Assembly: GCA_949752795.1 (NCBI GenBank)
Contig: OX457056.1
Span: forward strand, 96,928,942 to 96,992,941
Length of the DNA: 64,000 nucleotides
Source: Hyperoodon ampullatus
Taxonomy: Eukaryota; Chordata; Mammalia; Artiodactyla; Ziphiidae
Direction: 5' to 3'
The translations under genes and the position numbers were made by a program. Under the pieces are notes generated by a model. That model did no database searches and had not been told where the DNA came from. It saw only the letters and a program-made list of their open reading frames with translations. Positions 1 through 12,769 of this stretch are shown piece after piece. Numbering within the stretch: position 1 is the stretch's first letter; each line of letters starts with the position of its first letter.

Positions 1-1295
<1,295 letters not shown>

Positions 1296-1954
1296 CCCAG
1301 GTGAAAGACACAGGAGGGGGTGGAACACACAGAGGAGCTGGGGTCCACAACTCACTCCTCTGGGAATGGTTTTCACCAGGGCCTTGGCTGCTGGTGACAC
1401 GTGTGCTGTGTGGAAAGGTGTGTCCAGGCACAGGAAAATCTGTCACTGAGTAGCTGTGTTCAAGGACTATTTTAAGGATAAGTGGGGAATTCATGACATG
1501 TTAATGTAGGCCAATATTGGAGAGTACATCAGAGTGAGGATGGAGAAGACCACTAAAGAGTGGAAGACAGACAGGTGAGGGATAATCCTGGGTTCGAATT
1601 CAGAGTTGAAATGACAGAAGGAGCAAAGTATCAAGAAGGGGTAGGAAAGATAGAAATGAGGTACACAGTCACTGTCCTTTACCCTAAAACATTGTGGGGC
1701 ACAGGACGTGTTCCTGATATGATCTGAACCCAGCCATGATATCACTTCTTCCTCTGGATGCCAATCACCAAGGCAGGTCCCACTTTGGGTCTCTCTAGCT
1801 GTGCCTGGAGTCATGTCCACTCTGTCACATACCCAGGTTTCACCTCCGAGCTCCAGTTGGAAAACAACATGGGACCTAGAAGATGAAAGTCTCAGCCTTG
1901 GCAACCACAGCACAGCCGACAAGGAAGCAGTAATAGAGATGTGGTCACTGTCTA
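1296..1954 (-). other. Intron between the KRAB-A exon and the finger exon
   Basis: There is no coding similarity here. The stretch sits between a recognisable KRAB-A exon and the finger exon of the same strand. At the position where related genes have the donor GT after the KRAB-A box, the minus strand reads GC followed by TAG. At the expected acceptor near 1297-1300 no AG is present just before the conserved Cys-Trp codons. Both are tentative because no transcript is available. No separate KRAB-B exon was seen. Confidence 0.5.
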
Positions 1955-2099
1955 GCCAATGATGCAACAAGTGGCAAAGGTCTCCAGGATCACATCACGG
2001 TACAGGACTCTCTGGGCCTCATCAAGAAGCCTCCATTCCTCCTGGGAAAAAGTACACAGCCACGTCCTCAAAAGTCACAGAGCCCGGTGCAGGGTTCAT
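1955..2099 (-). pseudogene. KRAB-A box exon, frameshifted
   Basis: The minus strand from an ATG at 2099-2097 encodes a short leader and then [10 protein letters not shown], the hallmark start of a KRAB-A box. This module normally recruits TRIM28/KAP1 to silence chromatin. Immediately afterwards there is one extra T in a run of T at about 2049-2053. The frame then ends in an unrelated FPGGMEAS tail and stop. Skipping one base recovers a normal QEEW...[13 protein letters not shown] box in the next frame down to about 1955. The insertion would remove the repressor domain from any product starting here. Only the strand order (KRAB exon upstream of fingers) and about 660 bp of intron tie it to the finger exon. 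Either a real +1 indel or a base-calling error in a homopolymer is possible. Confidence 0.8.
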
Positions 2100-2340
2100 A
2101 AGTGGTTCTGCTGAACGTGGAACCTGAATCGGACCCATCAGCGCAGCCCTCCCAGCACAGTCTGTGGGCCAAGCAGGGGCCCAGACCCAGCGGCCCCTGT
2201 CCCAGCCCCGAGACAGAGTCAGGGCGGATGGCACCCACACCGAGCCTCAGACCCCCCCGCCCTCAGCGCAGCCAGCACAGCGCCCTCCCGGCTCCCTGAC
2301 CTCACGCCGGCCCAGGGCTGCGAAGCTCACCACTGGTAAA
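2100..2340 (-). promoter_or_regulatory. GC-rich stretch upstream of the KRAB exon, possible old first exon/promoter
   Basis: This is the most GC-rich non-repeat stretch of the window, lying directly upstream (minus strand) of the KRAB-A exon, where KRAB-ZNF genes commonly have a CpG-rich promoter and untranslated first exon. Several CpG and GGGC/CCGC blocks are visible at about 2190-2330. No TATA box or defined start site was identified. The function is inferred from position. Confidence 0.35.
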
Positions 2341-4080
2341 CAGACCCGTGTTTACAAAATGTCGCCCACCGTCCATGCTGGAAAACCCTCCCACCTTGCT
2401 GATTTTTAATGTAAGTCCTATTTAAATGGACAAAGTAGAAAAAAACTCATATATGCACACTCTGTATGTAATCAAAGAATTTTACATGTAAACAAGAAGT
2501 TGATGAAAGTATAGCACATGGTCTCAATGACACTTTGCTGCAGAGTGAGAACTATAAGGCCCATCATCTCTAAGAGTGCATTCCCAATGTGTTAATAGAA
2601 TAAGGTTCAGTATAACATGGACTTGCAACCCTAATGACCTGGAAATGTGGTTTCAAAAGAATTTTCCTCCATTTAATAGAATAAACTTTGGATTTCCAAT
2701 GGATCAAATAGCAGATCTCTTTCAATTTTTGTTTCCTTCCCTGGTATCAAGGTCCTTGCGAGTGTGTGTGTGTCTATGTGTGGTTACTAGGTATATTTCA
2801 GGAGGCCCTCTCTAGCCTGCTCATATTTGTATGATTCTCTCTAGAGTGTCCCAAATAAATACTATCAGGATTAGGGGCCTTCCCCATGGTTATTGTTGTC
2901 TGATTGGGATTGAGGTGCCCTAGGTTTAAATTGGCTTGGAATTAACCTCTTGGCGTGTTGATAAGTCCTGATCCTCAGTTGAACCCAGAGCTTTTGTTTT
3001 TACAAAGTAATTTGTAAAAAACGGTAATTTTACAGTTACCCGTTAGGGTATGGTGTCTTCTAGTTCTTTAATAGGGATAGGGATGAAACATTTGTGTCAT
3101 GGAGTGCCATAGGTATTTTCTTCTATAACCTTAAATATCAGGGTCTTTTTTGGTGACACAGGCATGGGCAACAGTGGTAGAAATATGTAAGGCCTCCTAG
3201 GATCCCAGTTAGGATATCTGGTTTTGGGAGTATGGACGACTCCTTTCACATGAGTGTCTACTTGATGGGCTCATATGTGGCACAGGGGATCAGTCTATCT
3301 ACTGGGTTCCACAAAATGGAGAGCAATACCTTATTGAAACAAATAACCGTGGTCACAGGATGAGGGTCATTCTCTTGAGTGTATAATAATCATGGCTTAT
3401 GCTGGAATAAAAACACGACTCAATACAAGAAACAAGGTACAGGCCGAGACACACAACCCGGCTCCATTTTAGGAGGGCCTCAATCCCATATTCTTGCCCC
3501 TAAACACCAGTTTTTAAAACTTGCAACTTGGGTTCATAAATCTAAAACAGACACTTGGTAGGACTTTGTAAAAACACCACAGCATAGATCAAAGCCCAAT
3601 CTTACCAGCAGGCAGCATCACAGCTCTAAGTGCAGGCTAGCCAGCAGGCAGACACTCCAAGGGCTTGCTCACCAGCAGGCGGCAGAGCCAGTTTGCAAGT
3701 CAAAGAAGGCGAAGACAATCCTACAGGTGACGGTGGTTCAGCTCCTAATCATTCTGCTCATAGCACTGTGGAGGGTGGGATCAACCTTTCTTCCCGCAAA
3801 TTGCTTCAGATGTCAAGACAGATGATGTCACACATGCATCGAGAGGATATGAAAAGGTTTATTTCACACAAAATAGGGCAGGGCAGGTACACGCATTTGC
3901 CTGGAGTGCATTGAGCTATGTGGAGGTAATGGCTTTGGTTTGTATTGTGGTTAAGGGATGGGGCTGAAGGGAACATTCTCATGTGTGGATGAGGGTTTGC
4001 ATGGTTTGATCTTACCTCTGGGTGCCACAGGAAGGGACACCAGACTTCCTTACACAGGGCAAGAAAGGATAAAGGAGGGG
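2341..4080. other. No gene recognised; possible remnant of an unclassified retroelement
   Basis: I see no long coding frame and no SINE or LINE signature I can name. The stretch from about 2820 to 4060 has a composition unlike the AT-rich flanks, with many short open runs on both strands. It includes a CAG-CAGGC-rich patch at 3600-3670 (several copies of CAGCAGGC-like sequence). It could be an old endogenous retroviral segment or LTR, but no conserved motif supports that. A short GT-rich run lies at 2762-2780. Confidence 0.3.
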
Positions 4081-5484
4081 TGGGTCCTGAAAGCTGTCAG
4101 AAGCCAAACATCAAAAATGGAGTCAGACTCTTTAGGACACGAGTTGATCATTTAATGAAACTTTTGATTTGCAATGTTTCCTCAGATTGTCCACCAATGA
4201 TTTCCTCCTTTTCTTTCTGCTTCTCCAAACTCAAAAAGCATCTGATAAAAGACAATGATATGCTTCTCTCTCAATTTCTGTCCATATTACATGTAAGAAT
4301 GAAATCAGTTTCCCAAATCTTAGTTACAATTACCTGTTCAGTGTTTTTCTTCACCACTCAATTATAAGCTTCCATGAATGGCATTTGGTTTTTGTACCAC
4401 TGTCATATAGTTGATATCCAAAAAGATCCATTAAATGAGTTATGGATATAGCATATTTTAGTTACTCACTACATGGAAAAGTTCCTAAGTGAATTTGACT
4501 CGAGAATGAAGAATACTCTCTTAAAAATCAATAAAGCACAATGCAATAACAAAACAAAACACACAGTTTTGCTCTTTATATCCTATGTTGTCTTTGACAA
4601 GGCATTTAATATCTTCAAACCTCATTTTCCTAACCTGCAAAATGAGGAAGTACTTTCTCTGAAAACCTGTGAACATGTTTTCCCAAGATTTTGTCTCTGG
4701 AGGGAATCCAAATGATAAATTATTGCTTAAGTATTAATAGAATTTTGTCATTCCTTCACCTGAATAGTCATCTTCTATTGATAAGTAATGATAACAACCT
4801 GAGGGTTTTAAGCTCAAAGGATGGATATACAATACATTGTAAAAGGGGAAAAGAATGGCACCCCACCTAAAATTGGGTCCCATCCACTTAAATGAGAGGT
4901 CCTCTGTGCCCTCTTAAATGGTGCTTCAATATCATCACTTATGCACGTCAACAAACATCACAGAATAATTAGGGAGAGTAGAAATCATTATAATGTCAGC
5001 CCTTCCTATTATAGAACTGTAACCACTCAATATGGAACTGCCTAAAGCAATTGCTGAATGCAGTACATCTGACTGTATCTTCTTCGGAGGCCACAGAACC
5101 ATCTTACTGTAGCCTGCAGGTTTCACACAAGGCCCTTTCCTCAATTAGGATTTAATCACCTTGGAGAGCAGCTGAGAATTTCAATCATTATTTTTTTCCG
5201 ACTTCCCATCAATCCTGTCTATTGAAGTAACGATTTTTTTTCTTCCTCTACAAGAATGCTAAATCTTCTTGGTGGAGGAAAATGATGGGGGGAAACAAAG
5301 TGAAAGAAACTAATTTTTATAGTATAAGTAAATGAAACTCCTAAATAATTGTTGCTTTAAACCACTCCATTATACCTGTACCTTAATACCTTGTGGACAG
5401 GAAGGAATCCCTTTAAGGGCCACATTTCTTATTACTTACTGCAGGAATTTGGACCAAATTTGCCATTAAGGTCTGAAGTCAACA
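4081..5484. other. Non-coding sequence with one short MIR-like patch
   Basis: About 1.4 kb without a supported gene. Around 4590-4660 the text resembles the MIR segment that reads as cattttcctaacctgcaaaatg (plus orientation), but only some 60 bp match. The remainder is AT-rich and unassigned. Confidence 0.4.
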
Positions 5485-5716
5485 CATACTATGGTTAAAA
5501 GCTAGGGATTTAGAGACACATGGCTCTGGTTTCAAATCCCAGCTCCACCACTGATGAACACATAACGTATATTTACTTATCATCCTTGAGACTCAGCTTC
5601 CTTATACCTAAGAATGGAAAGTAATAGTAGCTACTTCAGATGAAGACTGAAAGTTAAATGCAGGCAATGATCTCAAGTACCTAGAACAGTTCCTGGCACA
5701 TAATAATATTTTTAAA
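5485..5716 (+). mobile_element. MIR SINE, plus strand, interrupted at its 3' end by a LINE-1
   Basis: The segment follows the MIR consensus order: a gain in gctctggtttcaaatccc, the core with cagctccaccactgatg, a decayed cctcagtttcc equivalent, then cctggcacataata and the terminal taaatggtagctat. It is very diverged, as expected for an ancient mammalian SINE. The last bases are the target duplicated by the LINE-1 that follows. Confidence 0.75.
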
Positions 5717-5733
5717 TGGTAGCTATCTTTTTT
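5717..5733 (+). repeat. Target-site duplication, left copy (first LINE-1)
   Basis: The 17 bases tggtagctatctttttt are repeated exactly at 11686-11702 on the other side of the LINE-1. The run of T at the end followed by A in the uninterrupted site fits LINE-1 endonuclease cutting for a minus-strand insertion. Confidence 0.92.
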
Positions 5734-5839
5734 GTGAATTTTTGAATTTTTAAAATTTATTTTTTATACAGCAGGTTCTTATTAGTTACCTATTTTATAC
5801 ATATCAGTGTATACATGTCAATCCCAATCTCCCAATTCA

Positions 5840-5879
5840 TCCCACTACCGCCACCACCACCACCTCCACCCCCCGCCAC
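5840..5879 (-). other. G-rich tract in LINE-1 3'UTR, possible G-quadruplex
   Basis: On plus this is a run of CCA/CCG units ending in CCCCCC, so the minus (element-sense) strand has successive GG runs and one run of six G. LINE-1 3'UTRs commonly carry a polypurine/G-quadruplex tract. Here most runs are only GG, so any quadruplex would be mainly two-layered. The same tract begins again at 63987 in the element at the right edge. Confidence 0.5.
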
Positions 5880-6081
5880 TTTCCCCTCTTGGTGTCCATA
5901 CATTTGTTCTCTACTTCTGTGTCTCAGTTTCTGCCCTGCAAATCAGTTCATCTGTACCATTTTTTCTAGGTTCCACATATATGCGTTAATATATGATATT
6001 TGTTTTTCTCTTTCTGACTTCACTCTGTATGACAGTCTCTAGATCTATCCACGTCCCTACAAATGATCCAATTTCATTCCT

Positions 6082-9000
6082 TTATATGGCTGGGTAATAT
6101 TCCATTGTATATATGTACCACATCTTTATCCATTCATCTGTCGGTGGGCATTTAGTTTGCTTCCATGACCTGACTATTGTAAATACTGCTGCAGTGAACA
6201 TTGGGGTGCATGTGTCTTTTTGAGTTATGGTTTTCTGTGGGTATATGTCCAGTAGTGGGATTGCTAGTTCATACGGTAATTCTATTTTTAGTTTTTTAAG
6301 GAACCTCCATACTGTTCTCCATAGTGGCTGTATCAATTTACATTCCCACCAACAGCACAAGAGGGTTCCCTTTTCTCCACGCCCTCTCCAGCATTTGTTG
6401 TTTGTAGATTTTCTGATGATGCCCATTCTAACTGGAGTGAGGTGATATCTCATTGTAGTTTTGATTTGCATTTCTCTAATAATTAGTGATGAGCAACTTT
6501 TCATGTTTTTCTGGCCATCTGTATGGCCAACATATTGGAGAAATATCTATTTAGGTCTTCTGCCCATTTTTGGATTTGGTTGTTTGCTTTTTTGTTATTG
6601 AGCTGCATGAGCTGTTTATGTATTTTGGAGATTAATCCTTTGTTGATTCATCTGCAAATATTTTCTCCCATTCTGAGGGTTGTGTTTTCATCTTGTTTGT
6701 AGTTTCCTTTGCTTTGCAAAAGGCTTTAAGTTTCATTAGGTCAAATTTGCTTATTTTGGTTTTTATTTCCATTACTCTAGGAGGTGGATCAAAAAAGATC
6801 GTGCTGTGATTTATGTCAGTGTTCTTCCTATGTTTTTCTCTAAGAGATTTTTAGTGTCCAGTCTTACATTTAAGTCTCGAATCCATTTTGAGTTTAGTTT
6901 TGTGTATGGGGTTAAGGAGTGTTCTAATTTCATTCTTTACATGTAGCTGTCCAGTTTTTCCAGCACAACTTATTGAAGAGACTGTCTTTTCTCCATTGTA
7001 TATCCTTGTCTCCTTTGTCATAGATTAGTTGACCATAAGTGCATGGGTTTATCTCTGGGCTTTCTATCTTGTTCCATTGATGTATATTTCTGATTTTGTG
7101 CCAGTACCATATTATCTTGATTACTGTAGCTTGTAGTATACTCTGAAGTCAGGGAGTCTGATTCCTCCAGCTCCGTTTTTTTCCCTCAAGACTGCTTTGG
7201 CTATTTGGGGTCTTTTGTATCTCCATACAAATTTTAAGATTTTTTGTTCTAGTTCTGTAAAAAATGCCACTGGTAATTTGATAGGGATTGCATTGAATCT
7301 GTAGATTGCTTTGGATAGTATAGTCATTTTCACAATACTGATTCTTCCAGTCCAAGAACATGGTATATCTCTCCATCTATTTGTATCATCTTTAATTTCT
7401 TTCATCAGTGTCTTATAGTTTTCTGCATACAGATCTTTTGTCTCCCTAGGTAGGTGTATTCCTAGGTATTTTATTCTTTTTGTTGCAATGGTAAATGGGA
7501 GTGTTTCCTTAATTTCTCTTTCAGACTTTTCATCATTAGTATATAGGAATGTAAGAGATTTCTGTGCATTAATTTTATATCCTGCAACTTTACCAAATTC
7601 ATTGATTAGCTCTAGTAGTTTTCTGGTGGCAGCTTTAGGATTCTCTATGTATAGTATCATGTCATCTGTAAACAGAGACAGTTTTATTTCTTCTTTTCCG
7701 ATTCGGATTCTTTTTATTTCTTTTTCTTCTCTGATCACTGTGGCTAAAACCTCCAAAACTATGTTGAATAATAGTGGTGAGAGTGGGCAACTTTGTCTTA
7801 TTCCTGATCTTAGAGGAAATGCTTTCAGTTTTTCACCATTGAGAATGATGTTTGCTGTAGGTTTGTCATGTATGGCCTTTATTATGTTGAGGTAGGTTCC
7901 CTCTATGCCTACTTTCTGGAGAGTTTTTGTCATAAATGGGTGTTGAATTTTGTCAAAAGCTTTTTCTGCATGTATTGAGATGATCATATGGATTTTATTC
8001 TTCAATTTGTTAATATCATGTATCACATTGATTGACTTGCATATATTGAGAATCCTTGCATCCCTGGGATAAATCCCATTTGATCATGGTATATGATCCT
8101 TTTAATGTGTTTTTGGATTCTGTTTGCTCTTATTTTGTTGAGGATTTTTGCATGTATATTCATCAGTGGTATTGGTCTGTAATTTTCTCTTTTTGTAGTC
8201 TCTTTGTCTGGTTTTGGTATCACAGTGATGGTGGCCTCACAGAATGAGTTTGGGAGTGTTCCTTCCTCTGCAATTTTTTGGAAGAATTTGAGAAAGATGG
8301 GTGTTAGCTCTTCTCTAAATGTTTGATAGAATTCACCTGTGAAGCCATCTGGTCGTGGGCTTTTGTTTGTTGGAAGATTTTTAATCACAGTTTCAATTTT
8401 GTTACTTGTGATTGGTGTGTTCATATTTTCTATTTCTTCCTGGTTCAGTCTTGGAAAGTTATTCCTTTCTAAGAATTTGCCCATTTTTCCCAGGTTGTCC
8501 ATTATATTGGCATAGAGTTGCTTGTTGTAGTCTCTTATGATGCTTTGTTTTTCTGTGGTGTCCATTGTAACTTCTCCTTTTTAATTTCTAATTTTATTAA
8601 TTGTGTCCTCTCCCACTTTTTCTTGATGAGTCTGGCTAAAGGTTTATCAATTTTGTTTATCTCCTCAAAGAACCAGCTTTTAGTTTTATCGATCTTTGCT
8701 TTTGCTTTCTTTGTTTCTACTTCATTTATTTCTGCTCTGATCTTTAGGATTTCTTTCCTTCTACTAACCTTAGGTTTTGTTTGTTCTTCTTTCTCTAGTT
8801 CCTTTAGGTGTAAGGTTAGATTGTTTATTTGTGATTTTTCTTGTTTTGTGCAGTAGGCTTGTATTGCTATAAACTTCCCTCTTAGAACTGCTTTTGCTGC
8901 ATCCCATAGGTTTTGGATCATTGTGTTTTTGTTGTAATTTGTCTCTAGGTATTTTTTGATTTCCTCTTTGATTTCTTCAGTGATCTGTTGCTTATTTAGT

Positions 9001-9750
9001 AATGTATTCTTTAGCCTCCATTTGTTTCTGCTTTTTACGTTTTTTCCCTATAATTAATTTCTAATTTCATAACATTGTGGTTGGAAAAGATGCTTGATAT
9101 GATTTCAATTTTTAAAAATTTACCAAGGCTTGATTTGTGACCCAAGTTGCGATCTATCCTGGAGAATGTTCTCTGAGCACTGTAGAAAAAATTGTAATCT
9201 GCTGTTTTTGGATGGAATGTCCTGTGATATCAATTAAATCTATCTGGTCTATTGTGTCATTTAAAGTTTGTGTTTTCTTATTAATTTTTTGTCTGGATGA
9301 TCTGTCCATTGGTATAAGTGAGGTGTTAAAGTCCTCCACTATTACTGTGGATTTCCTCTTTTATAGCTGTTAGCATTTGCCTTATGTATTGAGGTGCTCC
9401 TATGTTGGGTACATATATATTTATAATTGTTATATCTTCTTCTTGTATTGATCCCTTGATCATTATGTAGTGTCCTTCCTTGTCTCTTGTAACATTATTT
9501 GAAAGTCTGTTTTATCTGATATGAGTATTGCTACTCCAGCTTTCTTTTGATTTCCATTTGCATGGAATATCTTTTTCCATACCCTCATTTTCAGTCTGTA
9601 TGTGTCCCTAGGTCTGAAGCGGGTCTCTTGTATACAGCATATATATGGGTCTTGTTTTTGTATCCATTCAGTGAGCCTATGTCTTTCGGTTGGAACATGT
9701 AATCCCTTCATATTTACGGCAATTATCAATATGTACGTTCCTGTTATCAT
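6082..9750 (-). pseudogene. LINE-1 ORF2 (endonuclease, reverse transcriptase), broken
   Basis: ORF2 of LINE-1 encodes an apurinic-type endonuclease followed by a reverse transcriptase and a Cys-rich end, which nick DNA and copy the element's RNA at the target. The pieces seen in order on the minus strand are: the start and endonuclease N-terminus (9750-9463, with NMKGL and QETRF), more endonuclease (9339-9154), the segment before the RT (8921-8535), the RT fingers (8565-8023, with [14 protein letters not shown]) and the palm (8026-7121). The C-terminal part is at 6504-6082. The palm catalytic motif reads FTDD where active elements have FADD. At least five frame breaks separate the pieces, so the protein is dead. 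Confidence 0.93.
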
Positions 9751-9997
9751 TTTCTTAATTGTTATTGGTTTGTTTTTGTAGGTCCTTTTTTTCTCTTGTG
9801 TTTCCCACTTAGAGAAGCTCCTTTAGCCTTTGTTGTAGAGCTGGTTTAGTGGTGCTCTGTTCTCTTAACTTTTGTTTGTCTGTAAAGCTTTTGATTTCTC
9901 CATCCAATCAGAATGAGATCCTTGCTGGGTAGAGTAATCTTGGTTGTAAGCTATTCCCTTTCATCACTTTATATATATCATACCATTCCCTTCTGGC

Positions 9998-10716
9998 TTA
10001 TAGAGCTTCTGCTGAGAAGTCAGCTGTTAACCTCATGGGAGTTCCCTTGTCTGTTATTTGTTGTTTTTCCCTAGTTGCTTTCAATAATTTTTCTTTGTCT
10101 TTAATTTTTGTCAATTTGATTACTGTGTGTCTCAGCATGTTTCTCCTTGGGTTTATCCTGCCTGGGATTCTCTCCGTTTCCTGGACTTGGGTGGCTATTT
10201 CCTTTCCCATGTTAGGGAAGTTTTTTACTATAATCTCTTAAAATAGTTTCTCGGGTCCTTTTTCTCTCTCTTTTCCTTCTGGGACCCCTATAATGTGAAT
10301 GTTGTTGGGTTTAATGTTGTCCCAGAGGTCTCTTAGACTGTCTTCATATCTTTTCATTCTTTTTTCTTTATTCCATTCCATGGCAGTGATTTCCACCATT
10401 TTGTCTTCCAGGTCACTTACCTGTTCTTCTGCCTCAGGTATTCTGCTATTGCTTCCTTCTAGTGTATTTTTTCCATTTCAGTTATTGTATTGTTCATCTC
10501 TTTTTGTTTGTTCTTTGATTCTTCTAACTCTTTGTTAAACATTTCTTGCATCTTCTCGATCTTTGCCTCCATTCTTTCTCTGAAGTCCTGGATCATCTTC
10601 ACTATCATTATTCTGAATTCTTTTTCTGGAAGGTTGCTTATCTCCACTTCATTTAGTTGTTTTTCTGGGGTTTTTTCTTGTTCCTTCATCTGGTATTTAG
10701 CCCTCTGCCTTTTCAT
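9998..10716 (-). pseudogene. LINE-1 ORF1 (RNA-binding coiled-coil protein), broken
   Basis: ORF1p is a trimeric RNA chaperone that packages LINE-1 RNA in the cytoplasm. The N-terminal piece (10716-10459) begins MKRQRAKYQ and has the charged heptad region of the coiled coil (EKIEKMQEMFNKELEESKNK). The C-terminal piece (10210-9998) has the INPRRNMLRHTVIKL block of the C-terminal domain. The RRM-like middle is disrupted by stops and shifts between them. It lies about 250 bp upstream of the ORF2 start, a normal spacing. Confidence 0.9.
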
Positions 10717-10729
10717 CTTGTCTATCTTT

Positions 10730-11620
10730 CTGTGAATGTGTTTTTTATTCCACAGGCTGCAGGATTGTTGTTCTTCTTGCTTCTGCTCTCTTCCCTCTGT
10801 TGGATAAGGCTATCTAAGAGGCCTGTGATGGGAGGGACTTGTGGTGGGTACAGCTGGCTGTTCTCTGGTGGGCAGAGCTCAGTAAAACTTTTATCTGCTT
10901 GTCTGCTGATGTGTGGGGCTGGGTTCCCTCCCTGTTTTTTGTTTGGCCTGAGGCGACCCAGCACTGGAGCCTAACCGGCTCTTTGGTGGGGCTAATGGCA
11001 GACTCTGGGAGGACTCACACCAAGGAGTACTTCCCAGAACTTCTGCTGCCAGTGTCCTTGTCCCCATGGTGAGCCACAGCCACCCCCTGCCTCGGTAGGA
11101 GACCCTCCAACACTAGCAGGTAGGTCTGGTTCTGTCTCCTATGGGGTCACTGCTCCTTCTCCTGGGTCCTGATGTGCACACTACTTTGTGTGTGCCCTCC
11201 AAGAGTGGAGTCTCTGTTTTCCCCAGTCCTGTCAAAGTCCTGCAATCAAATCCCAGTAGGCTTCAAAGTCTGATTCTCTAGGAATTCCTCCTCCTCTTGC
11301 CGGACCCCCTGGTTGGGAAGCCTGACATGGGACTGAGAACCTTCACTCTAGTGCATGGGCTTCTCTGGTATAAGTGTTCTCCAGTTTGTTAGTCACCCAC
11401 CCAGCCATTATGTGTTTTGATTTTATTGTGATTGCACCCCTCCTACCATCTCATTGCAGGTTCTCCTTTGTCTTTGGATGTGGGGTATCTTTTTTTGATG
11501 AGTTCCAGTGTCTTCCTTTCAATGATTGTTCAACAGTTAGTTGTGATTCTGGTGCTCTCACAAGCGGGAGTGAGTGCACATCCTTGTATTCAACCGTCCT
11601 GAACCAGCTTCCCAAGTTCA
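10730..11620 (-). promoter_or_regulatory. LINE-1 5'UTR, artiodactyl-type, internal promoter region
   Basis: About 0.9 kb upstream of ORF1, without coding potential, GC-richer than the surroundings. The 5'UTR of LINE-1 contains an internal Pol II promoter. This version differs completely from the CpG-rich 5'UTR of the elements at 46.5-48.5 and 54.8-56.6 kb. Exact transcription start not determined. Confidence 0.75.
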
Positions 11621-11685
11621 CGCTTTTAAAGTGTACAATTAAGTGATTTTTAGAGTGTTCACAGAATTGCACATCTGTCACCACT
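11621..11685 (+). other. Short L1M 3'UTR-like piece inside the LINE-1 insertion
   Basis: The plus strand reads ttttaaagtgtacaattaag and then the attcacag...catctgtcaccac pattern typical of old L1M 3'UTRs. It lies between the recognisable 5'UTR and the right target duplication, so it came in with the insertion. It could be a 5' transduction (transcription started upstream of the parental element) or a normal part of this subfamily's 5'UTR. Confidence 0.45.
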
Positions 11686-11702
11686 TGGTAGCTATCTTTT
11701 TT
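11686..11702 (+). repeat. Target-site duplication, right copy (first LINE-1)
   Basis: Exact copy of 5717-5733. Confidence 0.92.
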
Positions 11703-12769
11703 ATTTCTTATTCTCTATTACACTTGACACACCTATCTTCAGTCCCTCATTAGGTCAAATGAAATAAGGTGGATTTTCTGAAGATTATCTTCATGGGGGT
11801 ATCTAGAATTAGTCATCATTCATTTTTTGAAATCATAGAGTTTAGAGAGATCTACAAAAGGAGGCCAAAGTGGGGAAAAACATTGTTTATCTTTGCTTTA
11901 ATGTTAGTCTTTGAATATTAAATTTTAACTGATTATTAAATACATTTATTGGCATATAATGTTTAGTCATACACTATCATTGAATCAAAACATCCTTTCC
12001 AGTTAAAAAAAATTAATTCTTTGAGATTTCTGTAGGAAAATGATATGAGTTGATGTTTTTAAAATAAACTGTCAATACTCTATCTTTTAACCTTAAATTA
12101 AGGCTACAAGTACTCTTAGGCAATTTTTTTTTTTGGTTCTTTCATTACATTCTAACTAGACATCTATTTGCATTGCCTTGAAATTAGTTGTTATATCATC
12201 CATTACCTCCTCATTCTGAGCTTGTCAAGGTTGGGAAGCACATGCTTCATTTTTGTATCAGATAAGACCTCAAACAAAAGCCATAATAGATGCTAATCAC
12301 CCTTTATTGAATGAAGAAACAAACACATGGGTGAGTGAAGAAACAAACACATGGGTGAATGAACACCCTCTGCTCTCAGGCCAATTTAGAACTTTACCCT
12401 TGTATTCAAAAGATCCTGGATCTGCCTAATTTTAAAGGCCATCAGAGAAGAGCATTTCACAAAATTTTCTGACTTTGTGTTTAATTCTATATCTATCAAG
12501 AAATTTTTTTCTTCTCTAGTTGTAACTGCACATACTTTCAGGATACATTTTTGAACTTTAGCCTTAGTGTAGGACCACAGAACCCATCCTTGGTAATATA
12601 ACCCATCCTTGGTAATACATAGCTCACATGTATTGAGGAGTATTGTCTTTTACTCTCCAACCAAATAGTCATATCACCCATATCACCCATTTTTCTCAAC
12701 ACCTTTTTTCTCATCTCCTCAAGCTATAATAGTAATAATAATTATTATAATTATAAATAATATATAATA
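11703..12769. other. AT-rich non-coding sequence with two short tandem duplications
   Basis: No gene. A 24-bp unit (tgaagaaacaaacacatggg plus 4 bases) occurs twice at 12312-12335 and 12336-12359 with one difference. A 19-bp unit (aacccatccttggtaatat) occurs twice at 12581-12599 and 12600-12618 with one difference. An AT-rich run of taata units lies near 12728-12770. Confidence 0.8.

Larger units (their letters stand above)
5734..11685 (-). mobile_element. LINE-1, near full length (about 5.95 kb), minus strand
   Basis: Reading the minus strand there is a 5'UTR (about 11620-10730), ORF1 (10716-9998), ORF2 (9750-6082) and a 3'UTR ending in an A-rich tail (T-rich on plus) beside the left duplication. 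The 5'UTR resembles the artiodactyl L1-BT type: it carries segments such as the reverse complements of ggagggtctcctaccgagg and ccattagccccaccaaag. Both ORFs are interrupted by stops and frameshifts, so it cannot move by itself. It lies in the tail of a MIR. Confidence 0.93.
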
